A stretch of DNA of 64,000 nucleotides from Cercis canadensis (Eukaryota; Streptophyta; Magnoliopsida; Fabales; Fabaceae): contig QAOA01004877.1 of the NCBI GenBank assembly GCA_003255065.1, positions 848,627 to 912,626 on the forward strand, read 5' to 3'. The notes below the pieces were generated by a model. It did no database searches. It saw only the letters and a list, made by a program, of their open reading frames with translations, and was not told where the DNA came from. Positions within the stretch are counted from its first letter, which is position 1. Each line of letters begins with the position of its first letter. Positions 47,613 through 61,200 of this stretch are shown piece by piece. Both the position numbers and the translations under genes were made by a program.

Positions 47613-47795
47613 AAATTGGTGGATATTTTTTTTTTGTTCATTAATTAGAGACTACATAACAAGAAATAACATATCTCCTCTCATAATCCTATTCCACCCA
47701 GGCTCAATATGATTTAAACACAAAACCTCTATAATAAAATACCCAACGCTAGCTCAATCATTAGGTTATATCTTGAGGGACAAATTGGTGGATAT
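47613..47795 (-). mobile_element. SINE-like element with 14-bp target duplication
   Basis: AAATTGGTGGATAT occurs at 47613-47626 and again at 47782-47795. The 155 bp between them begins with a T-run on the + strand, so the element is inserted on the minus strand with an A tail. Its minus-strand head contains GAGCTAGCGTTGGGT and, about 25 bp further, GGTTTTGTGTTTAAATC, reminiscent of tRNA A and B boxes (AGCTCAGTTGG, GGTTCAAATC). There is no open frame. Size, tail and duplication fit a tRNA-derived SINE. Confidence 0.75.
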
Positions 47796-48178
47796 ATTTA
47801 AGATGATTTATTAACTAAGTAGTGGCTAAAACTTTGTAATGACGACTGATAAATAATTATACTTGTTCAATTTTTATATTTATGTAAATTAACATAAATT
47901 ACCCAAGGATTCTCACTTTGAAAAAAGAAATTTGATGAGATCATTTGAATTAAAATGAAGGCATAACAAAAAATGAAACCATCAATAATTTGTGTTGTTT
48001 GCAAATGCAATTGTACGGTAACCTAAACTATCCACATTTTTTTGTTTTCGGTCACACACTTATGGTGGTTTAAAGTGGGTCCTAGCCCCATTTGCAAATG
48101 GTGGGCTGAAACCAATCAGTATCCACCGTCCATACTCCACCAAACTAACCCAACCCAACACAAGAACACACATGCTTA

Positions 48179-48181
<3 letters not shown>

Positions 48182-48211
<30 letters not shown>
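48182..48211. repeat. (TA)n microsatellite
   Basis: About 15 TA units in AT-rich intergenic DNA. Confidence 0.95.
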
Positions 48212-48214
<3 letters not shown>

Positions 48215-49868
48215 GGTGATTTTATCATAGAGAGATATGTAATATTTTATTGACGTAGTAGAATAATTATTATTATTGTAAAAAATAATTAATTTTAATT
48301 ATTAAAAATAAATGGCTAAAATAAAATATTTTTAAATAAACAATTATTATGTTGTCACATTAAAAAAAAAATATGATAAGTGAAAAAGTTTCAGGATTGG
48401 ATTGCTTAAACAAATTGGGTATTTTATAATTCATGAAATAACAAGTTTGTCATATTATCTAACTCATCACGGTGGAGAGTCTGGAGACAGCCGTTAGACA
48501 ACTCAGGGACCCAAACCACAAAGTTTGGATTGTATTGGACTGTTTGTTGTCTGTTTTAAAGCTTGACATTTCGCTAGTTTAGTAATTTGTAATTAACTGG
48601 CTAATGCTAAATTATTAGAGTACTTCAACAGTCAACACCATATAATATTATAGGCAGAGGCTACACTTGAGAGTTGAGACAAGGAATAAGTGGGTTCAAT
48701 TATAGTACCTTGCTCCTAAATAGGAAGTCACTGGCCCAGGACTATCCTTTTCTTTGTTTCTACGTTTAAGAACATCAAACATATTTTCCGGAATGCCTTT
48801 TGGAAGAAAAATGTACATTATCTGATTTTATGTGATAGATACCTGTTTTTTTTGGGTTACAGTATAGATACGTGTTAGGGCTCAGATCTTATGCAAGTAG
48901 TTTTTAGGAGAATGCATGACAAACTTGCATACTTCAATGTGTTTCTCGCAACAATTTAGTCTTGGAGATGATTTTATCATTTTTTTTTTTGCAACTTATT
49001 ATGTTGTGATCACCTTTCTTTAGTATATAACATTATTTCCGTTTGAACGAATCGAAATATTAATATAAGTTGAGTAAGAGCATATTTTAATTTAAAGATA
49101 TTCCATATTTTTAGTTGATAATTTGTTTCCTTTCTGCAGGAATATTTCCCTCTCTCAAAAGATTTGATGGCTAAATCAATTATCTCTGATTTATACAAAA
49201 CTTAGAGTTGGTAAATTTAATTTTAATTGAAAAAAATTAATATTTACAATCCAATTTCATATACCAAATCTTACTATTAACAAAGAGAACGCTTCACTAT
49301 TTAATCTCACTCTCTCTTTTTACCAAAAAAATTAATATTATAATTTTAATTTAAATATATGTGAAATAGATTAGTAACAGATATGTAATTTAAAAATTAA
49401 AGTAAAAATACCTATTTTCTATATTATATTGTTTTAATTTTTTTTATCAAAATTTGAATATCTCTTTCATCATTAATCTTACTTTATATTTCTTTTAAAC
49501 AGTTAATGTAATTTATTTTCATTTTTAAAATTTGTGTTTTTTTGTATACACATATAATATGTGTCATTTTCTACCATTATCCATCCACATGAACAAATGC
49601 AATTTTGACTAATTACGTAAGATTAACACATATGTGAGTATTAATAAAATAAGTGTTTTATACACAAAGTTATATTTATAGGTGCTTCAATAACAAGTTT
49701 AATAAATCTGACTCCATTCAAAAATTAAAATTAGACCCTAATTCCTGAGTTTAAAAAAAAAAATCATATTTTTGTGGTAAAACTAACAAAAATAATATGC
49801 AAATAAAAATACCCATTTTACCTAAAAAAAAAATAAAATACAAAACTAGAATGGGCCGGGGCAGGTAT

Positions 49869-50057
49869 ATTTAGGGTTCGAATCGAATTGGGTGGCTCGG
49901 AGGTCCCTCTTGTCTTGCATGATCCGGTTCCGGGGCTTAAAACTTTAAACCCTGCAAACCCTNATTTAGGGTTCGAGTCGAATTGGGTGGCTCGGAGGTC
50001 CCTCTTGTCTTGCATGATCCGGTTCCGGGGCTTAAAACTTTAAACCCTGCAAACCCT
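49869..50057. repeat. 94-bp tandem duplication separated by one N, upstream of CBP80
   Basis: 49869-49962 and 49964-50057 are the same 94 bp with a single difference (TTCGAATCG against TTCGAGTCG). The N at 49963 lies exactly at the junction. Each copy carries a telo-box-like TTTAGGGTT and ends in AAACCCT, plausible promoter/leader motifs for CBP80. The duplication itself is probably an assembly artefact. Confidence 0.85.
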
Positions 50058-50155
50058 TTCTGTCTTTCACCGTATTCTCTGGTCGGAGCTGTAATTTTTG
50101 TTCTCCGTCGGACCCTTACATCAGTTCCTCTATCACTCTCGTGTAGTAGAAGACG

Positions 50156-53100
50156 ATGAGCAGCTGGACAAGTCTTCTTCTGCGAATCGGCGACAAGTGC
50201 CCCGAATATGGAACCAGCTCCGACTTCAAAGACCACATTGTTAGTAACATTCTCTCTCCTTGTTTTATTTTCTTCAGTTCCCCAACTGCAGTATGCACAA
50301 GTCCCCCCTTGCCTCATCTGCTGATTCATGAAGCTAAGCTACTTAGTTTCACCGCATCTTACTAATAGCTATTGATTTTGATTTCAATTTCCAGGAAGCG
50401 TGTTTTGGTGCGCTAAGACGAGAGCTGGAACACTCTGGAAGTGATATTTTGCAGGTAAATTTGCCTGTTCCACCCGCCCCCTAAAAATTTGTATATTAGA
50501 TGCATATTATATGGTTGCATTTACCGGTTAGGTGAACATTTTGGAAATGTTTCGACACTGCTGAGAGGGCTATGATGATTGGGCATTATAAATGCTTCAA
50601 ATGTTCATGGAATTCTTTCTCTCAATGAACAACACGAAATGTCTCGAATCTGCTGTACTGATAGTTCTGAGATATAATTAGTTCATTTTTTCACATTCTC
50701 CGTCGTCTCTTGATTTGGTTTTGTGATGAATTTTGATATCAAGGAGTCTCTCTTTCTGTACATATCTATGTGACTAATGTACTTGTATTTGAAGGGAAAT
50801 GGCATCTATGAACTATGCTCAGTTTAAAAATTGGAAAAAGTTGTGAATTAAAATTTTGAAAAGTAATTTTCCGGGGGCCTGCTGGTTCATTTACTATTTT
50901 AGTCCTTTGTCTTTTTTTGCTTCACTGTTTGAATTGTTTCCTTCCACTTGAAACACTTACCTTTTTACATCTAAACTCTAAAATCCCCCCTTGTTGGTGG
51001 CTGGATAATATTTCTCTCTTCATTTTTTTGGTTAATTGACCTAAATAATACAAATTTGCAAACTATTTATGCAAAATGGGCACTTTCCAAACTATTTACC
51101 AAAATAGGGCAGTTTTGATTATTTTAATGGAGCACAGTGAACATGCTCAATGAGAGATAGTGTGTAGGAGAGAGAAACGCTATACCGCATCTGGCTCAAA
51201 CAACGTGAGACCTGCAATTTGCTTTTTGTGAACAGTGTATAATGAAACACGCTAAACCTCCTTTAGTGTGTTCACTGTTCACCATTAAAGTAATCAAAAC
51301 TGCCCCATTTTGGTAAATAGTTTAGAAAGTGCCCTTTTTGCGTAAATAGTTTGCAAACTTGTATTATTTAGGTCAATTTGCCCATTTTCCCCCCCTCAAT
51401 CGCTAATATATAAGGATACAAATGGTTCCAGAGAGACACCCTCTTATTTTCAGAACATAATGGATTTGAATATCTGTTATACTGAAGAGTTGTTATATAT
51501 TGATTTTTCTGCACTGTAAGATGATACTGTTCTGTATTTGGTATAATGAGGTATTTACTTTATTGTATTCATGCAGTTCCTTCTCGAATGTGCTGAGCAA
51601 TTGCCTCACAAGATTCCTTTATACGGAACTGTGGTAAATATTTTCTTCCCCTCTCTATGTCTGTCAACCCCCAAATGGCATTCATCAGGTTTTTTGTATT
51701 TTCCATTATTTATCTGTTATTCTGGGACATGCATGCATATATGAATGTTGTCAGATGTATTTTCAAATGAAAGTTGAATAAAATTTATCTAGCACACATT
51801 TGCCACTTGTAAGCTTTGTGAATCTTAAATGTGCTTTCAAACTTTAAATTATATATGCAAATTTTTGTTCAGCATATGTAAATAATCCAATTAATTAAGG
51901 AATTTAGTCAAAGGGACATGTGTCAGAGATTCCCTCTTTTTAGAAATTGAAATTGGCATTTAGTCAAACACATTCGGAAAACACTTTTCCTTTGCTTGCT
52001 GGTTGCATTGAGGATTTACTATCAGGGAACATATTCCATTCTCCAACACCAAATTATGGGTGTGCATAATAGATGTTTTGATGGATGTGCTTTTCAATGG
52101 TAAAGTAAATACGAGTGACAAAATCTTGATATAACTTGTAAGTTCCAATGACTTATTAAAAGAAGCAATAAATTTAGCTTCTGAAACATGTTCTCCCTTT
52201 CCCTTTTATATTATCCTATTATTTTTTCATATTATGTACAATGTGCAACAAATGCTAATTAGGTGTATTGGTTTACTGTACTTGTGTGGTTTCTGTATTT
52301 TTTATTTGTAAGTTATTCAAAACAAAAAAAAAACTCTCACATCTGGTGTAGTTTTCTGAATTGAATTTTCTCTGCTCTCATAGATTCATATCTATACATT
52401 TCTTTTCAGATTGGTTTGATTAACTTAGAAAATGAGGAATTCGTGAGGAAACTAGTGGAGAAAACCCACACGAATTTTCAGGTAAGCAATTCAATTGATG
52501 AATTAAGCTGCGACATTGGTTCCTTTGAAAGTTTGTAGATTTCTCCCAAATGTGTCAGCGACTAGAAGCCATTGAAAGTTTACTTTGATTTATTAGTACT
52601 TATACTGACTTTCCTGGGTTTATTTTATATGATTATATGCTCCTGCTTGTTTCTCATTTTTTTTTTCCGTTATTGCTAGGATGCCTTGGATTCTGGAAAC
52701 TTCAACAGTGTTCGTATTTTAATGCGATTAATGACTGTTATGGTATGTATACTTATATTAATTGATTAGTATTGTTTGTTTACCTTGTGGACTCTGTATG
52801 TCCACTTCTGTGGGTGTTTGAGTCCTTATTTTTGGTTCTTTAAAATCTCCCACACATCTATCCTATTTTTATGGTTTTATGTATATGGTAGTTACCAAAA
52901 TTTTAAAAGGTGGAATTCTGAGTTCTGAGTGAGAGAGGGGAGGAGTTTGAATTCAAGATTCATATGTTTGCAGGCTTGGGTGGAGTAGTTTATAACATCC
53001 TATTCTCTCTCTCTCTCTGTTTTCCCCCCCTCAATTTCTTTTAATTGTATGGAATCCTTATCTCTGTCTCTATTCCTTAAAATGTGAATTGTGGGTAGTT

Positions 53101-56100
53101 TTCATGTATAGTTTTTAAAATGAAAAATTGATCTGATTTTGTGTTATTGAATTGAGTGTTCCCTTTATAATAGTATAGAATATATGATGGTTGTTCACTG
53201 GTATATTCTGGACTGTATGAGGTGGATAAAATTACATTGATTGGGTTGTCTCAGATTAGTATATGATTTTTCTTGTCTAGACTGTTGCACGCTTAGCTTA
53301 TAGTTCTTTTCTCCATCATTTATCTCTCTTTTAGTGCACAGTTGTTCACTTACATGTTTTCTCTGCCATGATTATTCCTGTCTATAATTGATTTGTACTT
53401 GGACTTATTTATTCAATTTTGTCCCACCTCCTATGTGAATGCAAGTTTTATTTTCATATTCCGATTTTATTATCCTGTATTTTTCTTGCTACATTTCTTT
53501 TATATTGTAGTATGTTCATTTAATTGAATTCAAATTATCTTGATGTTTCTTTTATTTTCTTTAGATGTGCAGTAAGGTTCTTCAGCCAGGTTCTTTGGTG
53601 GTTGTCTTTGAAACATTATTATCATCAGCTGCCACAACAGTAGATGAGGAAAAAGGAAATCCCTCCTGGCAACCGTGTGCCGACTTTTACATAACTTGCA
53701 TTTTATCCTGTCTCCCATGGGGTGGAGCGGAACTTATTGAGGTAATTATTTATTTATTTATTTTGGTGTTTGATGGAAATTCTGGAATTAGGTATATTTC
53801 CAAAGTTTAGGGGACTTGTTGCTTCAAATTTCTGTTTGTATTATGGCCTTGCGGATTTGACATCTTCCAATGTACTGAGTGGGTAAGTATTGTGAGTGGA
53901 TTTGACATCTACCATATGGTCTCGACAATATGTTAAACAATAAAACATCAAACATTTGAGCGGATTAAGTATTGTCACAACCTACTCACATGAGCATATT
54001 GTCTGCTATGGGTTTATGTTGCTCTAAGGTTCAGGAGAATGAAGAAATAAATTGATGCATAAAATGCTAAAATCTTTAATTAGGTTGATAAATGACAATA
54101 TTTGCTGTAAATGTTAGTACAACTATGCTAGCAGTACTTGGCTCAACCTTTGTGATGTAAGCTTCTATGTTAAGATTGCAACGAGATATTTATTACTCAT
54201 TGAATACCTCTTATACTATTTTATAACATAGACAACATCTATTTACACTTTTACAGCAAGTTCCTGAAGAGATTGAGAGGGTCATGGTGGGAATAGAAGC
54301 TTACTTAAGCATCAGAAGGCATACTTCTGATACTGGTTTATCCTTTTTTGAGAAAGACGAAGAAACTGAGGGAAGTCTTGGTGACAAGGTTTGGCTTCTT
54401 GTCCTCTAAACTTTTTTAGATTGGCTTCAAATAGTTCTATTTTTCACATTCTTTTCATCTATTTTCAGGATTTTTTGGAGGATTTATGGGATAGAGTGCA
54501 AGTTTTATCTCGCAACGGATGGAAAGTTGAAAGTGGTAACCTTCTTTATCCTATTTGGAGAAACTAGTATAGCTGATGTTATCTTTATGGTTGTTCAGTA
54601 CTATCACCAAGGATGAGCCATCACTAATTTGAGACGGCAGAGCATGTTGACTGAGAAATATTAAGAGGAAGTTTGTGATATCTAATAAAACTTTATTATA
54701 ATGAACAGTTTATTCATTTGCCTTGTCTGTTTCCTTTTCCTCCTCTGATTACATTATTCCAAGACACACCACTTTTTTCTACCTTTTTTTTTTTTTTNCC
54801 TTTTTTTTTTTTTTTGTCTTGTTTTAATCCCTGCTTGATTAGGTCTACTTTTTTAATGCTAGTTCCCAGACCTCATCTTTCATTTGAAGCTCAGCTGGTT
54901 GCTGGTAAATCACATGAATTTGGGCCAATAAGCTGTCCCAACATACCCAATCCGCCTTCAGTACCTTCTGGCATAGCTTATGGTAAACAGAAGCATGAGG
55001 CAGAATTAAAATATCCTCAAAGGATACGTCGGCTTAACATATTTCCTCCAAGTAAAATTGAGGTGGTTTGCTTTTCATATGATATTAGTCTTGTGTGTTT
55101 TGGCTGATTTCCCTTATAATCTCTTTAATGTAATCCTTTTTTTTTTTTTTTGTGACTTGGATTATCTGTATCTTATGCATCACTGAGTTCAAGCACTGTT
55201 TTATCCATTAATCTACTGTATTTCTATGGAAAAGTGTTGGTGAAGTTATCTGTATATGTTCTGCTTGAAGAACTAGGATTAGGCGACTGCATTATTCAGC
55301 ATGGCCTGCACAACTTTCAATTTTTATTGCAATAATGTTATCGTTAGTCTGAGTGTTTACTTTTTTGTCATTGCTCAGCTTTCAATTTTGAGGATCCATC
55401 AATGAATTTTGCCATCTTTGAGTATTTAAATGTGTATGACTGCTCTTGAAAAGAGTGTCAGAATTGTGCATTTCTTTTTATATGTTGTAAATTCATTACA
55501 GATGCCGTCTGCAACTATCATTTTGAATAAAAGAAATATCATGACTTTGCTACGAGAAGATAGATGATTCAAGTAAAATTTGAATAATGGTTTTATATTG
55601 ATTATTGCTGTGAGGATCAGGATGGTTTTTGCATGATGAGACTACAAGCTACAGATGAATTCCTTAATATATAAAGCTGGGCTGTGTAGATGCATTATTT
55701 CATTCTCATTGCACTTTTTATTCTGGGTCTTTAGGTTTTCAATAACGTGGACTTTATTCTTGTCACATACATTTATGTAAATTTGATCAAAATATTCTCT
55801 TTGAATCTTCTTGGATGGCAGGATCTACAGCCTATAGATCGCTTTGTTGTGGAAGAGTATCTCCTTGATGTGCTTCTGTTCTTCAATGGCTGGTTTGTAT
55901 GCGCTGTTTATCTTTCTTTTGATGGTTTATTCAAGTATTATTTGCTGTTGACTCCTAATCTCTACTAGACAAACATTGTATGTCTTGGAGTTGGCAAAGG
56001 TAGTTAAATTAGGATTGGTTTTATTCATTTTTTGCTATTTGGGAAGAAAAGTAGAGGTCAACATTTCATACATTTTGTGCTTTGTTTTCTGGCTTGTGGA

Positions 56101-58178
56101 GCATTTGATTAGACCATAATTCTAGAGTAATTCAGAAGAGATGTCTTTCTAGGATTGTTTTCCTAGCGCCTTTGTGGGTTTCTGCTGATGGTTTGTTTAT
56201 AGACTTGTAGAGGGATTTAAGGGTTCATTTGAGCTACGATATCTTTTATTTTTTTTTGGGCCCTAGGAGGATTCCGGATTCCGGATTCCTTATCCTCTGT
56301 CTCTATATTCTCTTTCCTTTTAATAACTTTGCCTTTTGTCCAAGAAAAAAAAAATGTTAGTCAAAGCAATTTACTGGTAAACTTTTTAAACTAAATTTTT
56401 CAAAGGCTCAGATTGGGTGCATTAAGTTGTCCTTGAATGTTTCCAAGTTTTGTAGTGTATGTCAATCAAAACTAATCTTTGTGCTTTATGCATTCTTTTA
56501 CTTGGAGTTTATGTAGATCCCTCCTTTGGTGCTCCTTTTTTTATACTTTATCTCTGTCCTTTTCCTTTTTCCTTTCACCCCTCCTCTTTTTATAATACTT
56601 AAAAATGTTTTACATTTTTGACTTAATTTTAACTGTTTTCATTTTTGGGTTCATGGAAAGCTAGTCGAAAGGAATGCGCTTCTTTCATGGTTGGCTTGCC
56701 AGTGCCCTTCAGATATGAATACCTTATGGCTGAGACAATTTTCTCTCAGGTATGTTCATGTAATGCCACTTTTTTTTTTTTATATATATTTTAATATGTC
56801 GTCTGACTGTGACTTCCAGATTAATTTTTAAATTAGTCCTGATTCTATGTGTTTGCTTTATTTTTTTCCTCATACATCTAGAGATATGTTCAAATAAATT
56901 AATCTTATTTTGGATAATTACTTCATATGGTCTTCAAACTTTGTATGGGATTGTTGAACCTTTTTGCATTATAAGATCATCTATGAAAGATTGAATTGGG
57001 CCTCCACTTGTGCTGGGGTATGCTGCTGTTAAAAAGCTTGTGGATTGAGTGGCGCATTGAGTAACATCTAATGTACAAAGATTCTTAAGACAATAAATTG
57101 AAGTTCCCCTCCCTTTTTCTTTTGAAGCCTTCTAGTCCTTCCATATTCTTCTTTTCTTTCCTTTCCTTTCTGACTAAGTTTTCATTGTTATCTGAAGAAA
57201 AAAAAAACTTTTGACAGTCAATTGTTGCAAGCTATCCCATTCTTCTTTGGTGATAAAAATTATTTCAAGCCAAAGAAGCATCCAGGTTTTGGATGATTGA
57301 AATATGGCATAGGAAGTCAGTTAAATGCTAGTTTTATTGTGCCTTGTATTGAATCATCTCAAGTTTGGAACTTACAAACATTAGTTATATAAGTTAAATA
57401 CAATAAAATGTGAAATCTTGTTTATTAAATATATGAGATTTCTAATTTCGTTTTACTTTCAATAAGAATGGCTCAATATACCTTATAACATTTGCAGATT
57501 TGGTATTGATATATGCATCTTTTGTCTTCTTGCAGTTGCTGATGCTACCCCAACCCCCTTTTAAGCCAATATATTACACACTGGTTATTATTGACCTCTG
57601 TAAGGTATGTCAGACTGACATACCCTTGTTTTACTTCATTACTGTGTTTCTGAGTGAATAATTGTTTCCCTGATTTGCAGTTCTATGGAATTCAAATATT
57701 AATTCTTTCTAATCATGTGGCTTCACAATAGGCTCTTCCTGGAGCTTTTCCTGCAGTTGTAGCTGGAGCAGTTCGTACCCTCTTTGATAAAATTGCCGAT
57801 TTGGATATGGAGTGTCGGACACGTCTCATACTTTGGTTCTCACATCATTTGTACGTTCTGGATCCTTAGAAAATTTGTGCAATTGCATTTCTTGGATCCT
57901 TATTACAGATAGTATGACTTGCATATGAACTTCTATTCAATCTATATATTGAAGCCTGTTTTTTCCTTTTTTGCCTAAGTTCATTGGGATTATGCTATGG
58001 GGCAATACTGAAAAATGAAGTGACTATAGCAGTGGGAAGGAGGATGATAATGGAAGTGTTGACAAATTATTTAATGAGTATATTAAATGAATCATTATCT
58101 TCTAGTTGGGATATGGACGAATATATACTGCCTGCATTTTGGGCATGGTGGTGACTAACAGCTAGTTGTGTCATACTT

Positions 58179-58215
<37 letters not shown>

Positions 58216-61200
58216 CCTATTTGTGTCTATGTTGTGTTTTGTCTGTTTCTTGGGGGATTTAATTGTGTTTCAGTTTCATGCATTGTTCTCGCCACTTATC
58301 CAACTGATCGACTTGTCCACTGGGAAAGTGTGACTTCCTAACTTCTTCGTGCTGTCTTTATGAATTACTTCGTGGTTTGTTTGCAACAAGGATTTTGTAC
58401 AATTTCAAGCTTTATTGACACAGGCTAAAGTCAAATATTCTAATATCAGTTCTGTTTACTTGCAAAATGAACATATTGGACAAAGTTGTTTCTTCATGGC
58501 CAACAAAAAGAAGATGAAGTTGTTTCTTTTGTTTATTCATGCTCAATTTGGTTAATGGTTTTCTGCTATGCAGGTCAAACTTCCAGTTCATCTGGCCTTG
58601 GGAAGAGTGGGCTTATGTCTTAGACCTCCCAAAGTGGGCCCCACAACGTGTGTTTGTTCAGGAAGTTTTGGAGAGGGAAGTTCGCTTGTCTTACTGGGAC
58701 AAAGTTAAGCAGGTAATATTCAATGCTGGAAATAGACAATGGTAGCCATTACTTTTCTTGCACCTGGCCTCACTAGCAGGTTTTGTCAACTCATAGCAAA
58801 AGGATATGGAGAACTTTGTTTTCCTGTTTTTATTGTGAATTTGCTCTCCTTCTGCCTGAGCTGCTTGGTTGGACGGATTCACAAATCAAATAATAGAAGA
58901 TTTTGATTCTTGTTTTAAGGAAACTGAAATAATTGAATAAATCTTAGTTTTTCTATTTTATTTATTGTTGGAATCTTACTCTTTTTATGGTAAATCTACT
59001 CATGATATTTTCTACAGAGCATTGAGAATGCACCTGGTTTAGAGGAATTGCTTCCTCCAAAGGGTGGACCAAACTTCAGTTTTGGGGCAGAAGAGGGTAA
59101 AGAAAAAACTGAACATGTACTTTCTGGAGAACTCAATAACATGGTTAAAGGAAGGGCACCTGTCCGAGAAATGATATCTTGGATTGATGAAAATGTGTTA
59201 CCAAATAATGGTCTAGAAGTTACCCTCAGAGTGGTCGTACAAACTCTTCTCAATATTGGATCTAAGAGCTTCACTCACTTGATGACTGTCTTGGAGAGAT
59301 ATGGACAAGTCTTTGCAAAAGTATGCCCTGATCAGGATAAGCAAGTTATGCTGATAGCTGAAGTGAGTTCTTTCTGGAAGAGTAACACCCAAATGACAGC
59401 AATAGCAATTGATAGGATGATGGGTTACCGACTTGTGTCAAATTTGGCCATTGTGAGATGGGTGTTCTCTACAGAGAATATTGACCAATTTCATACATCC
59501 GATTATCCTTGGGAGGTACTTCATCTTGGTTTTGTGGATAGTTCTTTTTGGCTATTCTGCTCACTTTCCCAGCAATTTCACAGAGATTGGGAGATCATCT
59601 TTCATTTAACTTCCAAACTAAAGTTGACTTGATCAGCATGTCAATATTCTGTTTTTGAATTACTTGATCTTCCTTGCCTATCTCTCATGGTTCCATGTAT
59701 AACTAGTAACTTCTCCCGCATTTTCCCTCCAACAGATTCTTAGAAATACAGTAAGCAAGACATACAATCGTATTTCTGATCTAAGGAAAGAGATATTGTC
59801 TCTTAAAAAGAATATTTCATCAGCTGAAGAAGCTGCTAAGGAGTCAAAGGCAGAGTTAGATGCTGCAGAGTCAAAACTTTCGCTAGTGGATGGTGAACCA
59901 GTAGTTGGTGAAAATCCTGTGAGGTTGAACCGATTGAAATCACATGCTGAAAAAGCAAAGGAGGAAGTGGTATCTCTTCGAGAATCTTTAGAAGCTAAGG
60001 AAGCTCTTCTTGCCCGGGCAATTGATGAAAATGAGGTAATTAACTTGAAACTGATGTTACTTAGCTATCTTCAATTTGTTAGTACTGTAGACAGTTTTTC
60101 TTAAAAGACATATCTGAAGTGCCATTACAATCTCTAGGAACGAAAACATTTTTCTCATGTGATTAGAATTCACTTGGATTTGAGCTGGCATAAGTGGCTG
60201 TGACAGAAGAAATTTCATCAAAGACAAGGAAGGAAGGAGTACAAATATAAAGGAGGATAAGATATCTGGACAGAAAATTTAAAGAAAAAAAAAATTGGGC
60301 TTGCAATGTGTGGATCTTGGATCTTAATTTTCTGAGTTTCCATTTATCTATTGGCTGTTAATTAGATAAGTCAAGCTGGATTGTTACACTTTGTTGGTTA
60401 TTAAATTCATTCTTGTGTCCTTGCTCGACAGCTAAGCTTTTATAGTTCTAGTTCAAGTGGTTCTTTGACACACTTATTGGCTAAACTTTATCAATTTAAT
60501 TTCGAATGTCTTCTGAAGTTCTGCTTCTCATTGCATTTCCCTTGTGTTGGTCGCGATTGGCATGTACAGGCATTATTCATCTCTCTGTACCGAAACTTCT
60601 CCAATGTGTTGATGGAGCGCCTTGCTGAAGCATCTGGAGCTAGAACTCTGAGTGAACTAAAGTCTGCTCATGCTGATGTGATGGCAGTTGACCCTGAAGA
60701 ACCATCAGCAATGGAGTTAGACAGTGATAATAGGAAATCTCAAAACAGGTTCCAGCACTCTTCTGAACCTACATAAATAATGAAAACTAACTGAATTCTT
60801 GTCTTACTTTGTATGAAATATTTATATTAACAGCACAGCAATTCTGGTTTATTCATTCACAGTCAGTCAAATGGTGGAAGGACAGGCAATGCTTATAATG
60901 TGGGTGAAAAAGAGCAATGGTGTATCACCACTTTGGGCTATGTCAAGGCTTTTTCTAGGCAGTACGCTTCTGAGGTATTGTACAGTTTCTGGGTCTTGCA
61001 TCTGTATATCATAGTTTTTAAGTCACATTCCCTAAGATGTCCTACTGTTTGCTGCTGCACATCTTAGTGATTTGATGATGTGGTTGCATATGCCCATCCA
61101 TGTTTCTTAATTAGTGGACTAGTTGTGTACTACATATTCACTGGCAAAAGCACTAAACATGCATTAATTTATGTCATCATTAGTTCACTTCTAGTTGGAA

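Larger units (their letters stand above)
45929..49868. other. Gene-poor spacer between SDR and CBP80
   Basis: AT-rich DNA with the SDR promoter at the left, a (GA)n tract, a SINE, a (TA)n tract and no supported gene. Confidence 0.5.

Noticed and set aside
49870-49890. tRNA-like B box (GGTTCGAATC) in the duplicated segment
   Set aside because: No acceptor stem, D arm or A box at the required distance, so not a tRNA gene.
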